Shown piece after piece: positions 17,674 to 26,703 of a DNA stretch of 64,000 bases. This stretch comes from an uncultured Lachnospiraceae bacterium (GTDB lineage Bacteria; Bacillota; Clostridia; Lachnospirales; Lachnospiraceae): the NCBI GenBank assembly GCA_910578715.1, contig CAJTRL010000014.1, forward strand, positions 4,915-68,914, in the 5' to 3' direction. Both the position numbers and the translations under genes were made by a program. Below the pieces are notes generated by a model. That model was not told the origin of the DNA. It did not search any database and saw only the letters and a program-made list of their open reading frames with translations. Every line of letters starts with the position of its first letter. The stretch's first letter is position 1.

Positions 17674-17838
17674 ATGTCTAAGAATGATTATAGCCAGAAC
17701 GCGCAGAACAACGAGAAACAGCAGGATAAGGCAAACAACTGCAACAGCCAGAATTCTTCTTCTCAGAACAACCAGAAGAACAATTCTAAGAACAGCTCCG
17801 GCAGCAATGCGCAGAACAGCCAGAAGAACAACTACTAA
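17674..17838 (+). CDS. Asn/Gln/Ser-rich 54-residue protein
   Basis: A 54-aa protein (MSKNDYSQNAQNNEKQQDKA at the start, ending SQKNNY) made mostly of Asn, Gln, Ser and Lys, with one Cys and no hydrophobic segment. AGGAGG lies eight bases before the ATG, and a strong terminator follows, so it is a self-standing gene. The composition recalls small spore proteins of the gamma type, but no motif proves this; it should be intrinsically disordered. Confidence 0.7.
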   Translation: MSKNDYSQNAQNNEKQQDKANNCNSQNSSSQNNQKNNSKNSSGSNAQNSQKNNY

Positions 17839-17865
17839 ATCTCAGTTCCCGCGGCTTGCGGGAGT

Positions 17866-17901
17866 AAAAGCGGTACAGCAAAAATTGCTGTGCCGCTTTT
17901 T
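17866..17901. terminator. Strong terminator after the Asn/Gln-rich gene
   Basis: AAAAGCGGTACAGCAA, an AAA loop and TTGCTGTGCCGCTTTT form a 16-bp stem with a T run; it may also serve the convergent operon from the minus strand. Confidence 0.85.
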
Positions 17902-17934
17902 AGTTCGGGCGGGCAAAATTTTCCACTGTTCGAT

Positions 17935-19197
17935 TCATTTGTCCCTGCCGGCGTTCCGGACATCCTCCGGGGTACATTTCATATTCGAATAGCGCGCCTT
18001 TTCATATAGAAGGGAAAGGTTTTCTTCCTGGAACAGACTGCCGCATTCTCTGGCGGTATAGCTTTCAAAGGGCCGGGTATTTCCCTGATTTTGTTTTGGC
18101 AGTCCGCTCTTTTTGATGCCAATTCTCTGCCTGTAAATCCGCCGGATTTTGTCATTCGGGCTTAAAAATGCCCAAAATCTGGCCGGCCTGGTTTTCTTTT
18201 CCGAGTGCTTCGCTTCATACCGTTCCCGGATGTCCTGTCCGGCATTTCCCCAGGCATCGTTTACAAATGTTTTTTTCTGACGGAAACGTTCCCGGACCAT
18301 TCGCACAAAACGGTACAGGGCGGCCAGGAGCATGCCCAGAAGAAAGAGCGGTACGAGAAGTTCAAAAATCTTTTCCAGTATCTGCCAGAAAAGTCCGGCT
18401 TCTCCCGCTTCCAGATACATGCCAGCCGGAGCCGCCGGGCTTTTGTTCTGTATCGGTTCGGTAAAATGTTCTTCCATTCCGGCAAAAAGCGATGCGAGGA
18501 AGGCAAAAAAGCCGTGTTCCCGGAGCCAGATGATTCCCTCTTTGAGCGTTGCCAAAAAACGGGCAAGCCAGTCCAGATTGGAAAGCAGCAAAACGGCGGC
18601 CATGCCAGACAGGGTAAAAAGAAACGACAGGCACGTTCCGGCAAGGAAAATCTCCCGGCGCGGGATATACCCGGCGCTTCCGCTGTTGACGGCTATAAAA
18701 TAAAGATAATGATTAAGATAACATCTGATATGATAACAGATAAAATAAAAGGCGGCCATGCAGATAAAATAAAAATCGGTTTCCTGATATCCCCGAAAGT
18801 GCAGCAGAAAGAGTGAAAGAGCGATGATGCCGACGGCGACCACGGGCGCGATGATTCCGTCCAGGCGTTCTTCCGTCCGGATGCGCAGAGAAAAGGAATA
18901 AACGGCGAGTCCGGCTCCATAAAAATACAGGAGAAGTTTCAGGGCAAGACCGGAGACAGGCACGGAAAATAAACATGCGAGGCACAAAAGATGGCTGACG
19001 GCAAGAAGCAGAAAGCCGTTGGTATATCTTCTGATAAAAAAGAACAGAACGGGAAGAAGGCCGCAGACTGCCCATAGCGCAAGCGGCGGCTTTCGCCCGG
19101 ACAGGACGGCCGCGGCCGCGATGACTGCAAAAAGCGTCCAGTGATTCATTTGTATGGCCAGTATATCGGCGGCGGCAATGATTTTTTCCTGTTTCAT
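17935..19197 (-). CDS. Multi-spanning membrane protein with DUF4129-like tail
   Basis: A 420-aa membrane protein with about seven helices in the first 240 residues, a further helix near 275-300, and a cytoplasmic tail. The tail segments NDKIRRIYRQRI, SYTARECGSLF and LLYEKARYS fit the DUF4129 domain found beside MoxR-DUF58 operons. Role unknown. An upstream six-codon frame (MTPLTR, 19194-19214) sits directly after AAAGG and ends on the ATGA that starts this gene, so translation may depend on reinitiation. Confidence 0.7.
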   Translation of the reverse strand: MKQEKIIAAADILAIQMNHWTLFAVIAAAAVLSGRKPPLALWAVCGLLPVLFFFIRRYTNGFLLLAVSHLLCLACLFSVPVSGLALKLLLYFYGAGLAVYSFSLRIRTEERLDGIIAPVVAVGIIALSLFLLHFRGYQETDFYFICMAAFYFICYHIRCYLNHYLYFIAVNSGSAGYIPRREIFLAGTCLSFLFTLSGMAAVLLLSNLDWLARFLATLKEGIIWLREHGFFAFLASLFAGMEEHFTEPIQNKSPAAPAGMYLEAGEAGLFWQILEKIFELLVPLFLLGMLLAALYRFVRMVRERFRQKKTFVNDAWGNAGQDIRERYEAKHSEKKTRPARFWAFLSPNDKIRRIYRQRIGIKKSGLPKQNQGNTRPFESYTARECGSLFQEENLSLLYEKARYSNMKCTPEDVRNAGRDK

Positions 19198-19236
19198 CGT
19201 GTTAGTGGTGTCATCCTTTCAGAAGTTTGTAACGTA

Positions 19237-20367
19237 TTAAGAACGCTCAATGGGTAATATAATAACATTTGTTTTCCATTCGTCGGACAGTTCCGGCGGC
19301 TTATCCGTTTTGGATAACGGATAGAACCAAAGGAAATCCGGGTCTGTTCTACGGTAACGTTCAAGCAGCGCCGTGAAACTGTCATAAGCGTTGGGAGATA
19401 CGAAGATGGTAGCTGCGCCGGGAGGCATATTCATCAGCTCCTGTTCAAAGCATGCCGAAAAATCGGCCGTTTCCTGTTTCGTATCGACCCGTGCAAGCGC
19501 CCGGTATATTTGCTGTAACTGTCCGGCGCCGGCCCCTGCGTTAAGCAGTACTGGGGCCCTGTCCAGAATATCCCGGCCGTTGCCGTAACAGGCTGCCCGG
19601 CTGCCCTGATGGAGAAAAAAGGCAGCGAGTCCGGCGGTAATCTGGAGAGCAGCCTCTACTGCGTCGTCTTTTTTCAGAATGCCGCTGTCCTCTATGTTGA
19701 AAAAGATGCGGACGGTATTCAGGGAGGTGCAGCTTTTTTGGTTCACCTTCAGCTCACCGGTTCTGGCGGAAGCCTTCCAGTTGATACTGCGCATATCGTC
19801 ATAGGGCTGATATTCCCGGATGCCCCGGTATTCGAAAGGGTCTTCCGGGAAATATTTTCTGGTCAGAAGCTCCCCGCTCAGCTGTTGAAGGGATTTCCGA
19901 AATATTTCGGAGACAAAGGGGGCGGGATAGACATAAAAATACTGCTCTGTCTGTCTGCTTTCCACCATTTCCGTAGAAAGGAACAGGTCCGCGGCAACAA
20001 GGTCGATGTTATGAATCCGGTAATAGCCTCTTTTGGCGGCGGTAAATTCCAGTTTTCTTGTGATGCGCTCCCGTCCTTTTACCTGAAAAATATCGTTGCG
20101 GTAATACAGGTCGGTGACGCGGGAACCTCCGGCGTCCGTAAAATGCAGATTCCGGTCGGTCTGAAATTTCACTTTGAGCATGGGGAGCGGCAGGCGTTTG
20201 CCGTTTTCGATGATTTCAAGCAATTCGCCCTTTTCCCCTTCAAACAGGCTCTTTTTGGTAAATTCCAGGCGGATATCCAGATTCTTTGCCCACCATTTTC
20301 CGTATAGTTTCCGTTGGAGCCATATAAGCCCCAGGGCCAGCAGCCCGATTCCGATTATTTTCATCAT
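19237..20367 (-). CDS. DUF58 domain protein
   Basis: A 376-aa protein with an N-terminal hydrophobic helix. The DUF58 core is marked by DPFEYRGIREYQPYDDMRSINWKASARTG-type sequence (first part EYRGIREYQPYDD, then INWKASAR), and a VWA-like fold follows. Such proteins work with MoxR ATPases, probably in assembly or chaperoning of envelope complexes. Its ATG overlaps the MoxR stop. Confidence 0.88.
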   Translation of the reverse strand: MMKIIGIGLLALGLIWLQRKLYGKWWAKNLDIRLEFTKKSLFEGEKGELLEIIENGKRLPLPMLKVKFQTDRNLHFTDAGGSRVTDLYYRNDIFQVKGRERITRKLEFTAAKRGYYRIHNIDLVAADLFLSTEMVESRQTEQYFYVYPAPFVSEIFRKSLQQLSGELLTRKYFPEDPFEYRGIREYQPYDDMRSINWKASARTGELKVNQKSCTSLNTVRIFFNIEDSGILKKDDAVEAALQITAGLAAFFLHQGSRAACYGNGRDILDRAPVLLNAGAGAGQLQQIYRALARVDTKQETADFSACFEQELMNMPPGAATIFVSPNAYDSFTALLERYRRTDPDFLWFYPLSKTDKPPELSDEWKTNVIILPIERS

Positions 20368-21314
20368 GCCCGAAAATCCTCTGTGGGTACTTTGACCTGT
20401 TCCAGTACTTTGCGGACAAAATCGACGCTCTCCTGACTGCCGCTTTTGCCAAAATCCATCAGGAGACGGTGTGCGAGCACCGGAATTGCTACGGCCTTTA
20501 TATCGTCCGGGATGACAAAATTCCGCCCCTCCAGAAAGGCATAGGCTTTGGCACAGCGAAGAAAGGCGAGACTGCCTCTGGGACTTACGCCCATGAGAAT
20601 TGTTTCCTTCTTGCGGGTGGCGGAAACGATATCTATCATATATTCCTGTACCGTCCGGTGGACAAAGACTTTTACGACTTCCTGTTTTGCCAGCCGCAGT
20701 TCTTCCAGCGTCAGTACGCCGGAAAGTTCCGAAAGCGGTTCTTTTTCCATATACCGGGAGAGCATTTCGAGCTCTTCTTCTCTGGTGGGAAGTCCCAGAG
20801 ACAGACGCATCATGAAACGGTCCATCTGCGCTTCCGGCAGTGGAAATGTGCCCGCCGTTTCCACAGGGTTCTGCGTTGCGATGACAAAAAAGGGCTCGCC
20901 CGGCACATAGCTTGTCCCGTCGATGGTTACCTGTTTTTCCTCCATACATTCCAGCAGACCGGCCTGGGTCCTCGGCGTGGCGCGGTTGATTTCGTCGGCC
21001 AGCAGAATATTCGTAAATACCGGGCCTTTTCTCAAAACAAAAGCGTTACTTTGCCTGTCGAAAACCGTAAGCCCCGTAATATCGGCGGGCAGTAAGTCCG
21101 GCGTAAACTGGATTCTGGAAAAGTCCGCATACAGCGATTTGGCAAGCGTTTTCGCCAGTTTGGTCTTGCCCGTTCCGGGAATGTCTTCAAGCAGCACATG
21201 TCCTTCCGCCAGAAGTGCGGTCAGAAGCAGACGGATGGATTCGTCTTTTCCGATAATAACCTTGTGAATGTTTTCCAATATTTTCCGGGCAAATTCGTTT
21301 CCCTGTATTTCCAT
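20364..21314 (-). CDS. MoxR-family AAA+ ATPase
   Basis: A 316-aa ATPase. Walker A is EDIPGTGKTKLAK, Walker B is LLADEINRA, sensor 1 is FFVIATQNPVE, and the lid includes GVSPRGSLAFLRCAKAYA. This is the MRP/MoxR group, thought to remodel VWA-type partners; DUF58 and DUF4129 genes follow in the same operon. Confidence 0.94.
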   Translation of the reverse strand: MEIQGNEFARKILENIHKVIIGKDESIRLLLTALLAEGHVLLEDIPGTGKTKLAKTLAKSLYADFSRIQFTPDLLPADITGLTVFDRQSNAFVLRKGPVFTNILLADEINRATPRTQAGLLECMEEKQVTIDGTSYVPGEPFFVIATQNPVETAGTFPLPEAQMDRFMMRLSLGLPTREEELEMLSRYMEKEPLSELSGVLTLEELRLAKQEVVKVFVHRTVQEYMIDIVSATRKKETILMGVSPRGSLAFLRCAKAYAFLEGRNFVIPDDIKAVAIPVLAHRLLMDFGKSGSQESVDFVRKVLEQVKVPTEDFRA

Positions 21315-21482
21315 GATAATACCAATACCTTTCTCTCAATTTTTTTAATGGCGTATCCGGTATGCCTTGCACAGGAAGCCTTTTTTCTTGGCATTTCCAG
21401 TGTACTCTGCACAGGAAACCTCAGCATATCTTAAGTTTATCTTCATTGGCTGGAATTGTAAATCAAATTTTAGCCGGAATGA

Positions 21483-21511
21483 TTGACAGAAAAAGGGCGA
21501 CACCTTACAAT
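21483..21511 (+). promoter_or_regulatory. Sigma-A promoter for the rRNA methyltransferase gene
   Basis: TTGACA (21483-21488), a 17-base spacer and TACAAT (21506-21511) lie about 60 bases before the start codon. Confidence 0.7.
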
Positions 21512-21570
21512 AATTGATAGGGTCCGGGCGTCGTCCGGGCGCATGGATTGAGAAAGGCATGGATATCGTT

Positions 21571-22725
21571 ATGGAGTTTATTGCGCCCTGTCATTTCGGG
21601 CTGGAAGCAGTACTGAAAAAAGAAATTCTGGATTTGGGATATGAAATCTCTTCGGTGGAGGACGGCCGCGTTACTTTTTCGGGAGACGGAAACGCCCTTA
21701 GCCGCGCCAATGTCTTTCTGCGCACGGCGGAAAGAGTGCTTATCAAGGCCGGCAGCTTCCGTGCGGAAACGTTTGAAGAGCTTTTTCAGGGAACGAGAAA
21801 CATTGCGTGGGAAGAGTATATCCCGGAAGACGGAAAATTTTGGGTGGCAAAGGCCGCCAGCATCAAGAGCAGGCTTTTCAGTCCCTCCGATATTCAGTCC
21901 ATCATGAAAAAAGCGATGGTGGAACGGCTGAAAACGGTTTATCATAAGGAATGGTTTGCGGAAAGCGGGGCTTCTTTTCCGGTACGGGTCTTCTTGCTGA
22001 AGGATGAGGTCGTCGTCGGACTGGACACGACGGGAGAATCTCTCCACAAAAGAGGGTACCGGAAACTGACGGCAAAGGCGCCCATCGCGGAAAATCTGGC
22101 GGCAGGGCTGATAATGCTGACGCCCTGGCATAAAGACAGGATTCTGGTGGACCCGTTTTGCGGAAGCGGCACTTTTCCCATCGAAGCGGCCATGATGGCG
22201 GCCAATATGGCGCCGGGAGCAAACCGCAGTTTTCTGGCGGAAGACTGGACGCATATTGTGCCGCGCAAAGACTGGTACCGGGCGATGGATGAGGCGGAAT
22301 CCATGATTGACAGGACTGTAAAACCGGATATCCAGGGGTATGACATCGACGATAAAATGGTGGCGGTTTCCAGGGAGAATGCCCGGCTTGCGGGTGTGGA
22401 AGATATGATTCATTTTCAGCGCAGAAGCGTGGAACAGCTGAGCCACCCTAAAAAGTATGGATTCCTGATTACCAATCCCCCTTATGGAGAGCGGCTTGAA
22501 GATAAAAAGGCGCTGCCCGAATTGTACCGGGTACTGGGCGGGCGGTATCAGGCGCTGGACAGCTGGTCCATGTATGTGATTTCCGCTTATGAACAGGCGG
22601 AACAATATATAGGAAGAAAAGCGGATAAAAACCGCAAAATTTACAACGGCATGATGAGAACATATTACTATCAGTTTATGGGGCCGAAGCCGCCGAAGCG
22701 GAAGACGGATAAACCCATCGGCTGA
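21571..22725 (+). CDS. THUMP-domain class I RNA methyltransferase (RlmL/YpsC-like)
   Basis: A 384-aa enzyme: N-terminal ferredoxin-like/THUMP region (FGLEAVLKKEILDLGYEI), then a SAM-binding fold with DPFCGSGTFPIEAA, the ribose-binding GYDIDDKM and the catalytic NPPYGERL, which is the NPPY motif of N2-guanine or N6-adenine methylation. By homology it should modify G2445-type positions of 23S rRNA. ATG 21571 has GAAAGG 13 bases upstream; an in-frame ATG at 21559 lies one base after GG and adds four residues. Confidence 0.9.
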   Translation: MEFIAPCHFGLEAVLKKEILDLGYEISSVEDGRVTFSGDGNALSRANVFLRTAERVLIKAGSFRAETFEELFQGTRNIAWEEYIPEDGKFWVAKAASIKSRLFSPSDIQSIMKKAMVERLKTVYHKEWFAESGASFPVRVFLLKDEVVVGLDTTGESLHKRGYRKLTAKAPIAENLAAGLIMLTPWHKDRILVDPFCGSGTFPIEAAMMAANMAPGANRSFLAEDWTHIVPRKDWYRAMDEAESMIDRTVKPDIQGYDIDDKMVAVSRENARLAGVEDMIHFQRRSVEQLSHPKKYGFLITNPPYGERLEDKKALPELYRVLGGRYQALDSWSMYVISAYEQAEQYIGRKADKNRKIYNGMMRTYYYQFMGPKPPKRKTDKPIG

Positions 22726-22765
22726 TAACCGGGAACTGCATGTAGAGAAAGGCATGGTTATTGGA

Positions 22766-23920
22766 ATGCAGCAGAATCAACTTATGAAAAGAACGGCAGT
22801 TTATACGGTGCTGTTTGCCTGTTTTGCATTGACGGCGATTTTTTACTATTCCGCTCATAAGATTGTTGTTGTCGCGGATGTGGCACAGGATGAGGTCGCC
22901 CAGGTGCAGACGGGCGGGGAATGGACGGCGCAGAATGGGAGCGGCGCGGGCGCAGCGGGAAACGGTGCAGGCGTACAGGGAAGCGGTACTGGTGCAGAAA
23001 ACGCCCCGGACGGCGCTTCTTTGCAGAACGATATTTTGTTTGGGCAGAACGGACAGGAAATGAATTATTTCTGTATTCCGCTGCATACGAATGTAAAGGC
23101 CGAAGATGTGACGATAGAAAATCACTATATGGATAAGGAGCTCTGGGTCAGCATCAGACAGGGGGCGGAAAATGCGGGTTATGAAGAGTTTTACCGGACA
23201 CAGGGCGTTTACGGCAACCGGAGCGCGGTTATCGATGGCCGCTTTGAAAGCGGGGCTGAGACCTTCTGGCTGAAATTCAGACTGACTGACGTTTACGAGT
23301 ATCATAGCATTTTTGAAGACAATAAACTCTATATTGAATTTATGACGCCGAGAGAGGCATATGATAAAATTGTGGTTATCGACCCGGCTTACGGCGGAGA
23401 GATAACGGGAGCGATTTCGGAAGAGCTGGCGGGAAAGGATATCACGCTGGAGATTGCCCGTGCGCTGAAGAAAAAACTGGACGGAACGGATATTAAGGTT
23501 TATTATACCCGGATGGATGACAGTGCCCTGTCCGACGAAGAGAGGGTCGGGCTGGCCAATGCCGCCAAAGCCGATATGCTGATACGCATTGAGGTCAACG
23601 AAAATGAAGATTCCAAAATATACGGGACGGAAGCGGTATATAACAGCCGATTTTTTATTCCGGGATTCGGAAGCGTGGAACTGGCTGATTTACTGGAGAG
23701 AGAAGTCGTTACGGCAATCAGCGGGAAGGCCAACGGCCTGACGGATTCGACAGAGGAAGACGTTGTCATCAATGACGCCACCGTTCCGGCTGCGGCAATC
23801 CGCGTCGGATATCTGAGCAATGGCCAGGAAGAGATTCTGCTGGGAAGGGAAGACTATATCCAGAAGATTGCGGAAGGCATTTACCAGGCCATTATGAAAG
23901 TGTATTCTGGTGACTCATGA
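22766..23920 (+). CDS. N-acetylmuramoyl-L-alanine amidase-like pseudoenzyme
   Basis: A 384-aa protein with an N-terminal membrane anchor (about residues 9-28), a Gly/Ala/Asn linker, an AMIN-like beta region and a C-terminal Amidase_3 fold. All four active-site positions are changed: the first zinc His (DPGHGG) is Tyr in DPAYGG, the zinc Glu (EKD) is Gly in AGKD, the second zinc His (SIHAN) is Glu in RIEVN, and the catalytic Glu (VEVGFLSN) is Arg in IRVGYLSN. The fold is preserved, so a binding or regulatory role in the wall is more likely than hydrolysis. In-frame ATG 22754 is an alternative start. Confidence 0.8.
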   Translation: MQQNQLMKRTAVYTVLFACFALTAIFYYSAHKIVVVADVAQDEVAQVQTGGEWTAQNGSGAGAAGNGAGVQGSGTGAENAPDGASLQNDILFGQNGQEMNYFCIPLHTNVKAEDVTIENHYMDKELWVSIRQGAENAGYEEFYRTQGVYGNRSAVIDGRFESGAETFWLKFRLTDVYEYHSIFEDNKLYIEFMTPREAYDKIVVIDPAYGGEITGAISEELAGKDITLEIARALKKKLDGTDIKVYYTRMDDSALSDEERVGLANAAKADMLIRIEVNENEDSKIYGTEAVYNSRFFIPGFGSVELADLLEREVVTAISGKANGLTDSTEEDVVINDATVPAAAIRVGYLSNGQEEILLGREDYIQKIAEGIYQAIMKVYSGDS

Positions 23921-23984
23921 ATGGCATGGCTGAACTGTTACGATGAGGAGTAAGACGGAAAATGCGGTCTTATGGAGGATTAGG

Positions 23985-24587
23985 ATGAAACAGACAATCA
24001 TTTTTGCGACGGGGAACGCGGGAAAAATGCGGGAAATCCGCCAGATTATGGAAGGCGCCGATGTGGAACTGCTTTCCATGAAGGAAGCCGGAATTGAGGC
24101 CGATATCGTAGAGGATGGAAAGAGCTTTGAAGAAAATGCCGTTATCAAAGCAAAAGCGGTGGCGCAAAAGACGAACCATATCGTCCTCGCTGACGACTCC
24201 GGGCTGGAAATCGATTATCTGAATAAAGAACCGGGCATTTATTCGGCCCGTTACCTGGGAGAAGATACTCCCTATGATGTTAAAAATGCAAATTTACTGG
24301 AACGGCTGAAAGGCGTGCCGGAGGAAAAACGCACGGCACGGTTTGTCTGTGCGATTGCGGCGGCAATGCCAGATGGAGAAATTTTTACAACAACAGGTTT
24401 TATAGAAGGGAGAATCGGCCATGAAATAAAAGGCGAAAACGGATTTGGCTATGACCCGATTTTTTATCTCCCGGAATATCAGTGCACCTCCGCACAGCTG
24501 AGCGAGGAGGAAAAAAACGCCATCAGCCACAGAGGCAGAGCGCTTACGGCAATGCGGGAAGAACTCGGGAAAAGGATAGAGCTATGA
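23985..24587 (+). CDS. rdgB: XTP/dITP diphosphatase
   Basis: A 200-aa Ham1/RdgB enzyme that removes non-canonical purine triphosphates (XTP, dITP, ITP) to the monophosphate. It has the N-terminal ATGNAGKMREI, VLADDSGLEIDYL with the catalytic Asp, GIYSARYLGE and the C-terminal GFGYDPIFYL and SHRGRAL. Start ATG 23985 follows GGAGG. It overlaps the phosphodiesterase gene by four bases. Confidence 0.96.
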   Translation: MKQTIIFATGNAGKMREIRQIMEGADVELLSMKEAGIEADIVEDGKSFEENAVIKAKAVAQKTNHIVLADDSGLEIDYLNKEPGIYSARYLGEDTPYDVKNANLLERLKGVPEEKRTARFVCAIAAAMPDGEIFTTTGFIEGRIGHEIKGENGFGYDPIFYLPEYQCTSAQLSEEEKNAISHRGRALTAMREELGKRIEL

Positions 24588-25063
24588 AGATACTGATTGT
24601 AAGCGATACCCACCGCCGAAATGAAAATTTTTTTCGGACGCTGGATAAAGTTGCTCCGGTGGACCTGGTAGTGCATTGCGGCGACGTTGAAGGCAGCGAA
24701 CGCCTGATTGAGGAAGCGGCCGGCTGCCCGGTGCAGATGGTGCGCGGAAATAACGATTTCATTTCCCCGATGCCGCGGGAAGTGGAATTTATGATAGGAA
24801 AATACAAAGTCTTTCTGACACATGGACATAATTACTGCGTCTATATGAATTATGAAACCATTAAACAGGAAGCCAGAGACCGGGAAGCGGATATCGTTAT
24901 GTGCGGGCACACGCACAAGCCGGTCATAGATATCGAAAAAAACCTGACACTGCTTAATCCCGGCAGCATGAGCTACCCGCGGCAGGAAGGAAGACGGCCC
25001 TCGTACATACTGATGGAGCTGGACAAGGACGGAGAAGCGCATTATACGATAAACTATCTGTAA
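24584..25063 (+). CDS. YfcE/MJ0936-family metallophosphodiesterase
   Basis: A 159-aa calcineurin-like phosphoesterase. The dimetal motifs are all present: VSDTHRR, HCGDVEG, RGNND, LTHGHNY and CGHTHKP. The family hydrolyses phosphodiesters in vitro; the physiological substrate is unknown. It is translationally coupled to rdgB through ATGA, a common pair in Firmicutes. Confidence 0.93.
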   Translation: MKILIVSDTHRRNENFFRTLDKVAPVDLVVHCGDVEGSERLIEEAAGCPVQMVRGNNDFISPMPREVEFMIGKYKVFLTHGHNYCVYMNYETIKQEARDREADIVMCGHTHKPVIDIEKNLTLLNPGSMSYPRQEGRRPSYILMELDKDGEAHYTINYL

Positions 25064-25148
25064 AATGAGGCGGTAAGAGACGGAACTGCTGCGGTGAATT
25101 GCAACAATAAAATTACATTCTCGAAAATATTGTGAAATCTGCACAATA

Positions 25149-25197
25149 AAACAGACTGTTTTCCTCCGGATGCGGTGATTAAACAGTCTGTTTTTTT
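25149..25197 (+). terminator. Terminator of the rdgB-phosphodiesterase operon
   Basis: AAACAGACTGTTT (25149-25161) pairs perfectly with AAACAGTCTGTTT (25181-25193), and seven T follow. It marks the last certain host sequence before the mobile region. Confidence 0.85.
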
Positions 25198-25273
25198 GTG
25201 CGTTTTTACTGACAGCTTATTTTGGGGCATGGAAAAGAAAGGTACTTTCTGTACCATTCCTAACCCCCACCGG

Positions 25274-25310
25274 AGAGTACTAAACTCGAAAATACCTCAT
25301 TAAGTACTCT
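25274..25310. repeat. Palindromic repeat, copy C (core)
   Basis: The core GTACTAAACTCGAAAATAC with its partner CTCATTAAGTAC is 26/31 identical to the core of the element at 58475-58507. Flanks CGG-AGAGTACT and AGTACTCT-CGG extend the stem. It lies in the 330-base gap between host gene and transposase, which holds no gene. Confidence 0.6.
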
Positions 25311-25393
25311 ATGCGGCGCCCCCTTCCCCGACTCCAGGGGGACTGCAAGACGCGGCCGGGGAAACTTATATCATAACACTGTTTCCGCGTAAC

Positions 25394-26428
25394 CTATACC
25401 GGAAGCGCAAGGCTTTCCCTGTATGCCTTACTGCTGATACCACCGAGTATCTTACGCGGGTAACTGTTTATCCATGTTTCCACCATTTCCACCTGTTTCA
25501 CTGACACATCATCGAATACCGTCCCCTTCGGGAAGAAACGCCTTATCAGGCGGTTGATGTTTTCATTTGTCCCGCGCTCCCATGAACTGTATGGATGGCA
25601 GTAGTAAACTGTCGTTCTGTTCCCTTCTGTGTATCTGCTTTTCTCGATTCCCTTACAGTCCAGAAACTCACAGCCATTGTCACAGGTGATGGTTTTAAAC
25701 TTTTCCCGGAACTTTCTGCTGCCGTACTTTCTTTCAAGCATATTCAGGGCATGGACTACCGAAGATGACGTCCTGGCTTTCATCTTCTCAATGATTTCCT
25801 CCCGTGTCATTCTTTCAGAGAGGACAAGCAGACAGCCTTTTCCCTTCCCCTGTGCGCTGACAACCGTATCCATTTCCCAATGCCCGTATTGTTTCCGGCC
25901 AAGGACAGCCGGGTCCCGTTCCTCTATGGAACGGCCCCTGCGGTTATTCAGGGAGACGGCGGAAGATTCTTTTTTCTTCTTACACTTTTTCTTTTTTACC
26001 GGGAGGTCTTTATTAGAAACATCGGCAAACAGTTCCATATCAAGATAATTGTAGACAGTTTTACAGCATAAAGTAGTTGAAAACTGAATCCCCTCATTTT
26101 TCATATATAAAATAAGGGCTTCAGGAGAATATTTCATATCTTTTATCATATATGCAATGAATGCGGCAAATTCATAATCGGAGCCTATTTTCAGGTTGCG
26201 GCCGCGGTTAGATACGGATTTCTCATAGACCAGCTGGGCATAATCTGCCTTATATACATAATGCTCTGCAAGAAGCGAATCCAGCTGCTTCACAGTGCCG
26301 CGTTCTATCTCTTTCCGAAGTGTATGGTATTTTATATCAAGCCGTTCCGCGATATAAGAGCGGCTCTTTTTTTCCTCCAAAAGTATTTCTATTTTGTAAC
26401 GTTCTCTTTCTGTAATATATTTTCCCAT
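25394..26428 (-). CDS. IS30-family transposase
   Basis: A 344-aa DDE transposase. An N-terminal helix-turn-helix (ITERERYKIEILLEEKKSRS and AERLDIKYHTLRKEIERG) precedes the catalytic residues in HWEMDTV, TCDNGCEF and RGTNENINRLIRRFFPKG, the IS30 signature. Start ATG 26428 has GAGGAGG nine bases upstream; a longer frame to 26590 has no ribosome site. I find no clear terminal inverted repeats around the gene. IS30-type enzymes are known in some Spiroplasma filamentous phages, so it may serve prophage integration. Confidence 0.93.
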   Translation of the reverse strand: MGKYITERERYKIEILLEEKKSRSYIAERLDIKYHTLRKEIERGTVKQLDSLLAEHYVYKADYAQLVYEKSVSNRGRNLKIGSDYEFAAFIAYMIKDMKYSPEALILYMKNEGIQFSTTLCCKTVYNYLDMELFADVSNKDLPVKKKKCKKKKESSAVSLNNRRGRSIEERDPAVLGRKQYGHWEMDTVVSAQGKGKGCLLVLSERMTREEIIEKMKARTSSSVVHALNMLERKYGSRKFREKFKTITCDNGCEFLDCKGIEKSRYTEGNRTTVYYCHPYSSWERGTNENINRLIRRFFPKGTVFDDVSVKQVEMVETWINSYPRKILGGISSKAYRESLALPV

Positions 26429-26460
26429 AAAGACATACCTCCTCTTTTTTCCGAGTCTGT

Positions 26461-26528
26461 CATAAAAATAACAGCTTATAAAGGGTATATGAACGCTGGC
26501 GCGCCCTTTACAAGCCGTTATTTTTATG
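26461..26528. repeat. 25-bp inverted repeat upstream of the transposase
   Basis: Left arm 26461-26485 and right arm 26504-26528 match at 23 of 25 positions (CATAAAAATAACRGCTTRTA with AAGGG inside), with an 18-base loop. It lies 33 bases before the transposase start, so it could be an operator, a transposon end or a phage DNA structure. Confidence 0.7.
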
Positions 26529-26703
26529 CGGCTGAAAATCCGCGTTATCTCCGGTTCCCGGACCGTGAAAAAGTTTCCTGGCTGAATCATGACGGAAAAA
26601 CCTGTACGCTGCCGAAGCCGTCCGTTTTTGAAACTGCCCCTTTTTCATCCCTTCCTGTTCTTCCTTCTGTCTCCGCATACCGCTTTCATCAGATTTGCTT
26701 AAA

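Noticed and set aside
20368..20949. N-terminal extension of the DUF58 frame to 570 codons
   Set aside because: It overlaps the MoxR gene entirely in another frame; the ATGATGA junction gives the natural start.
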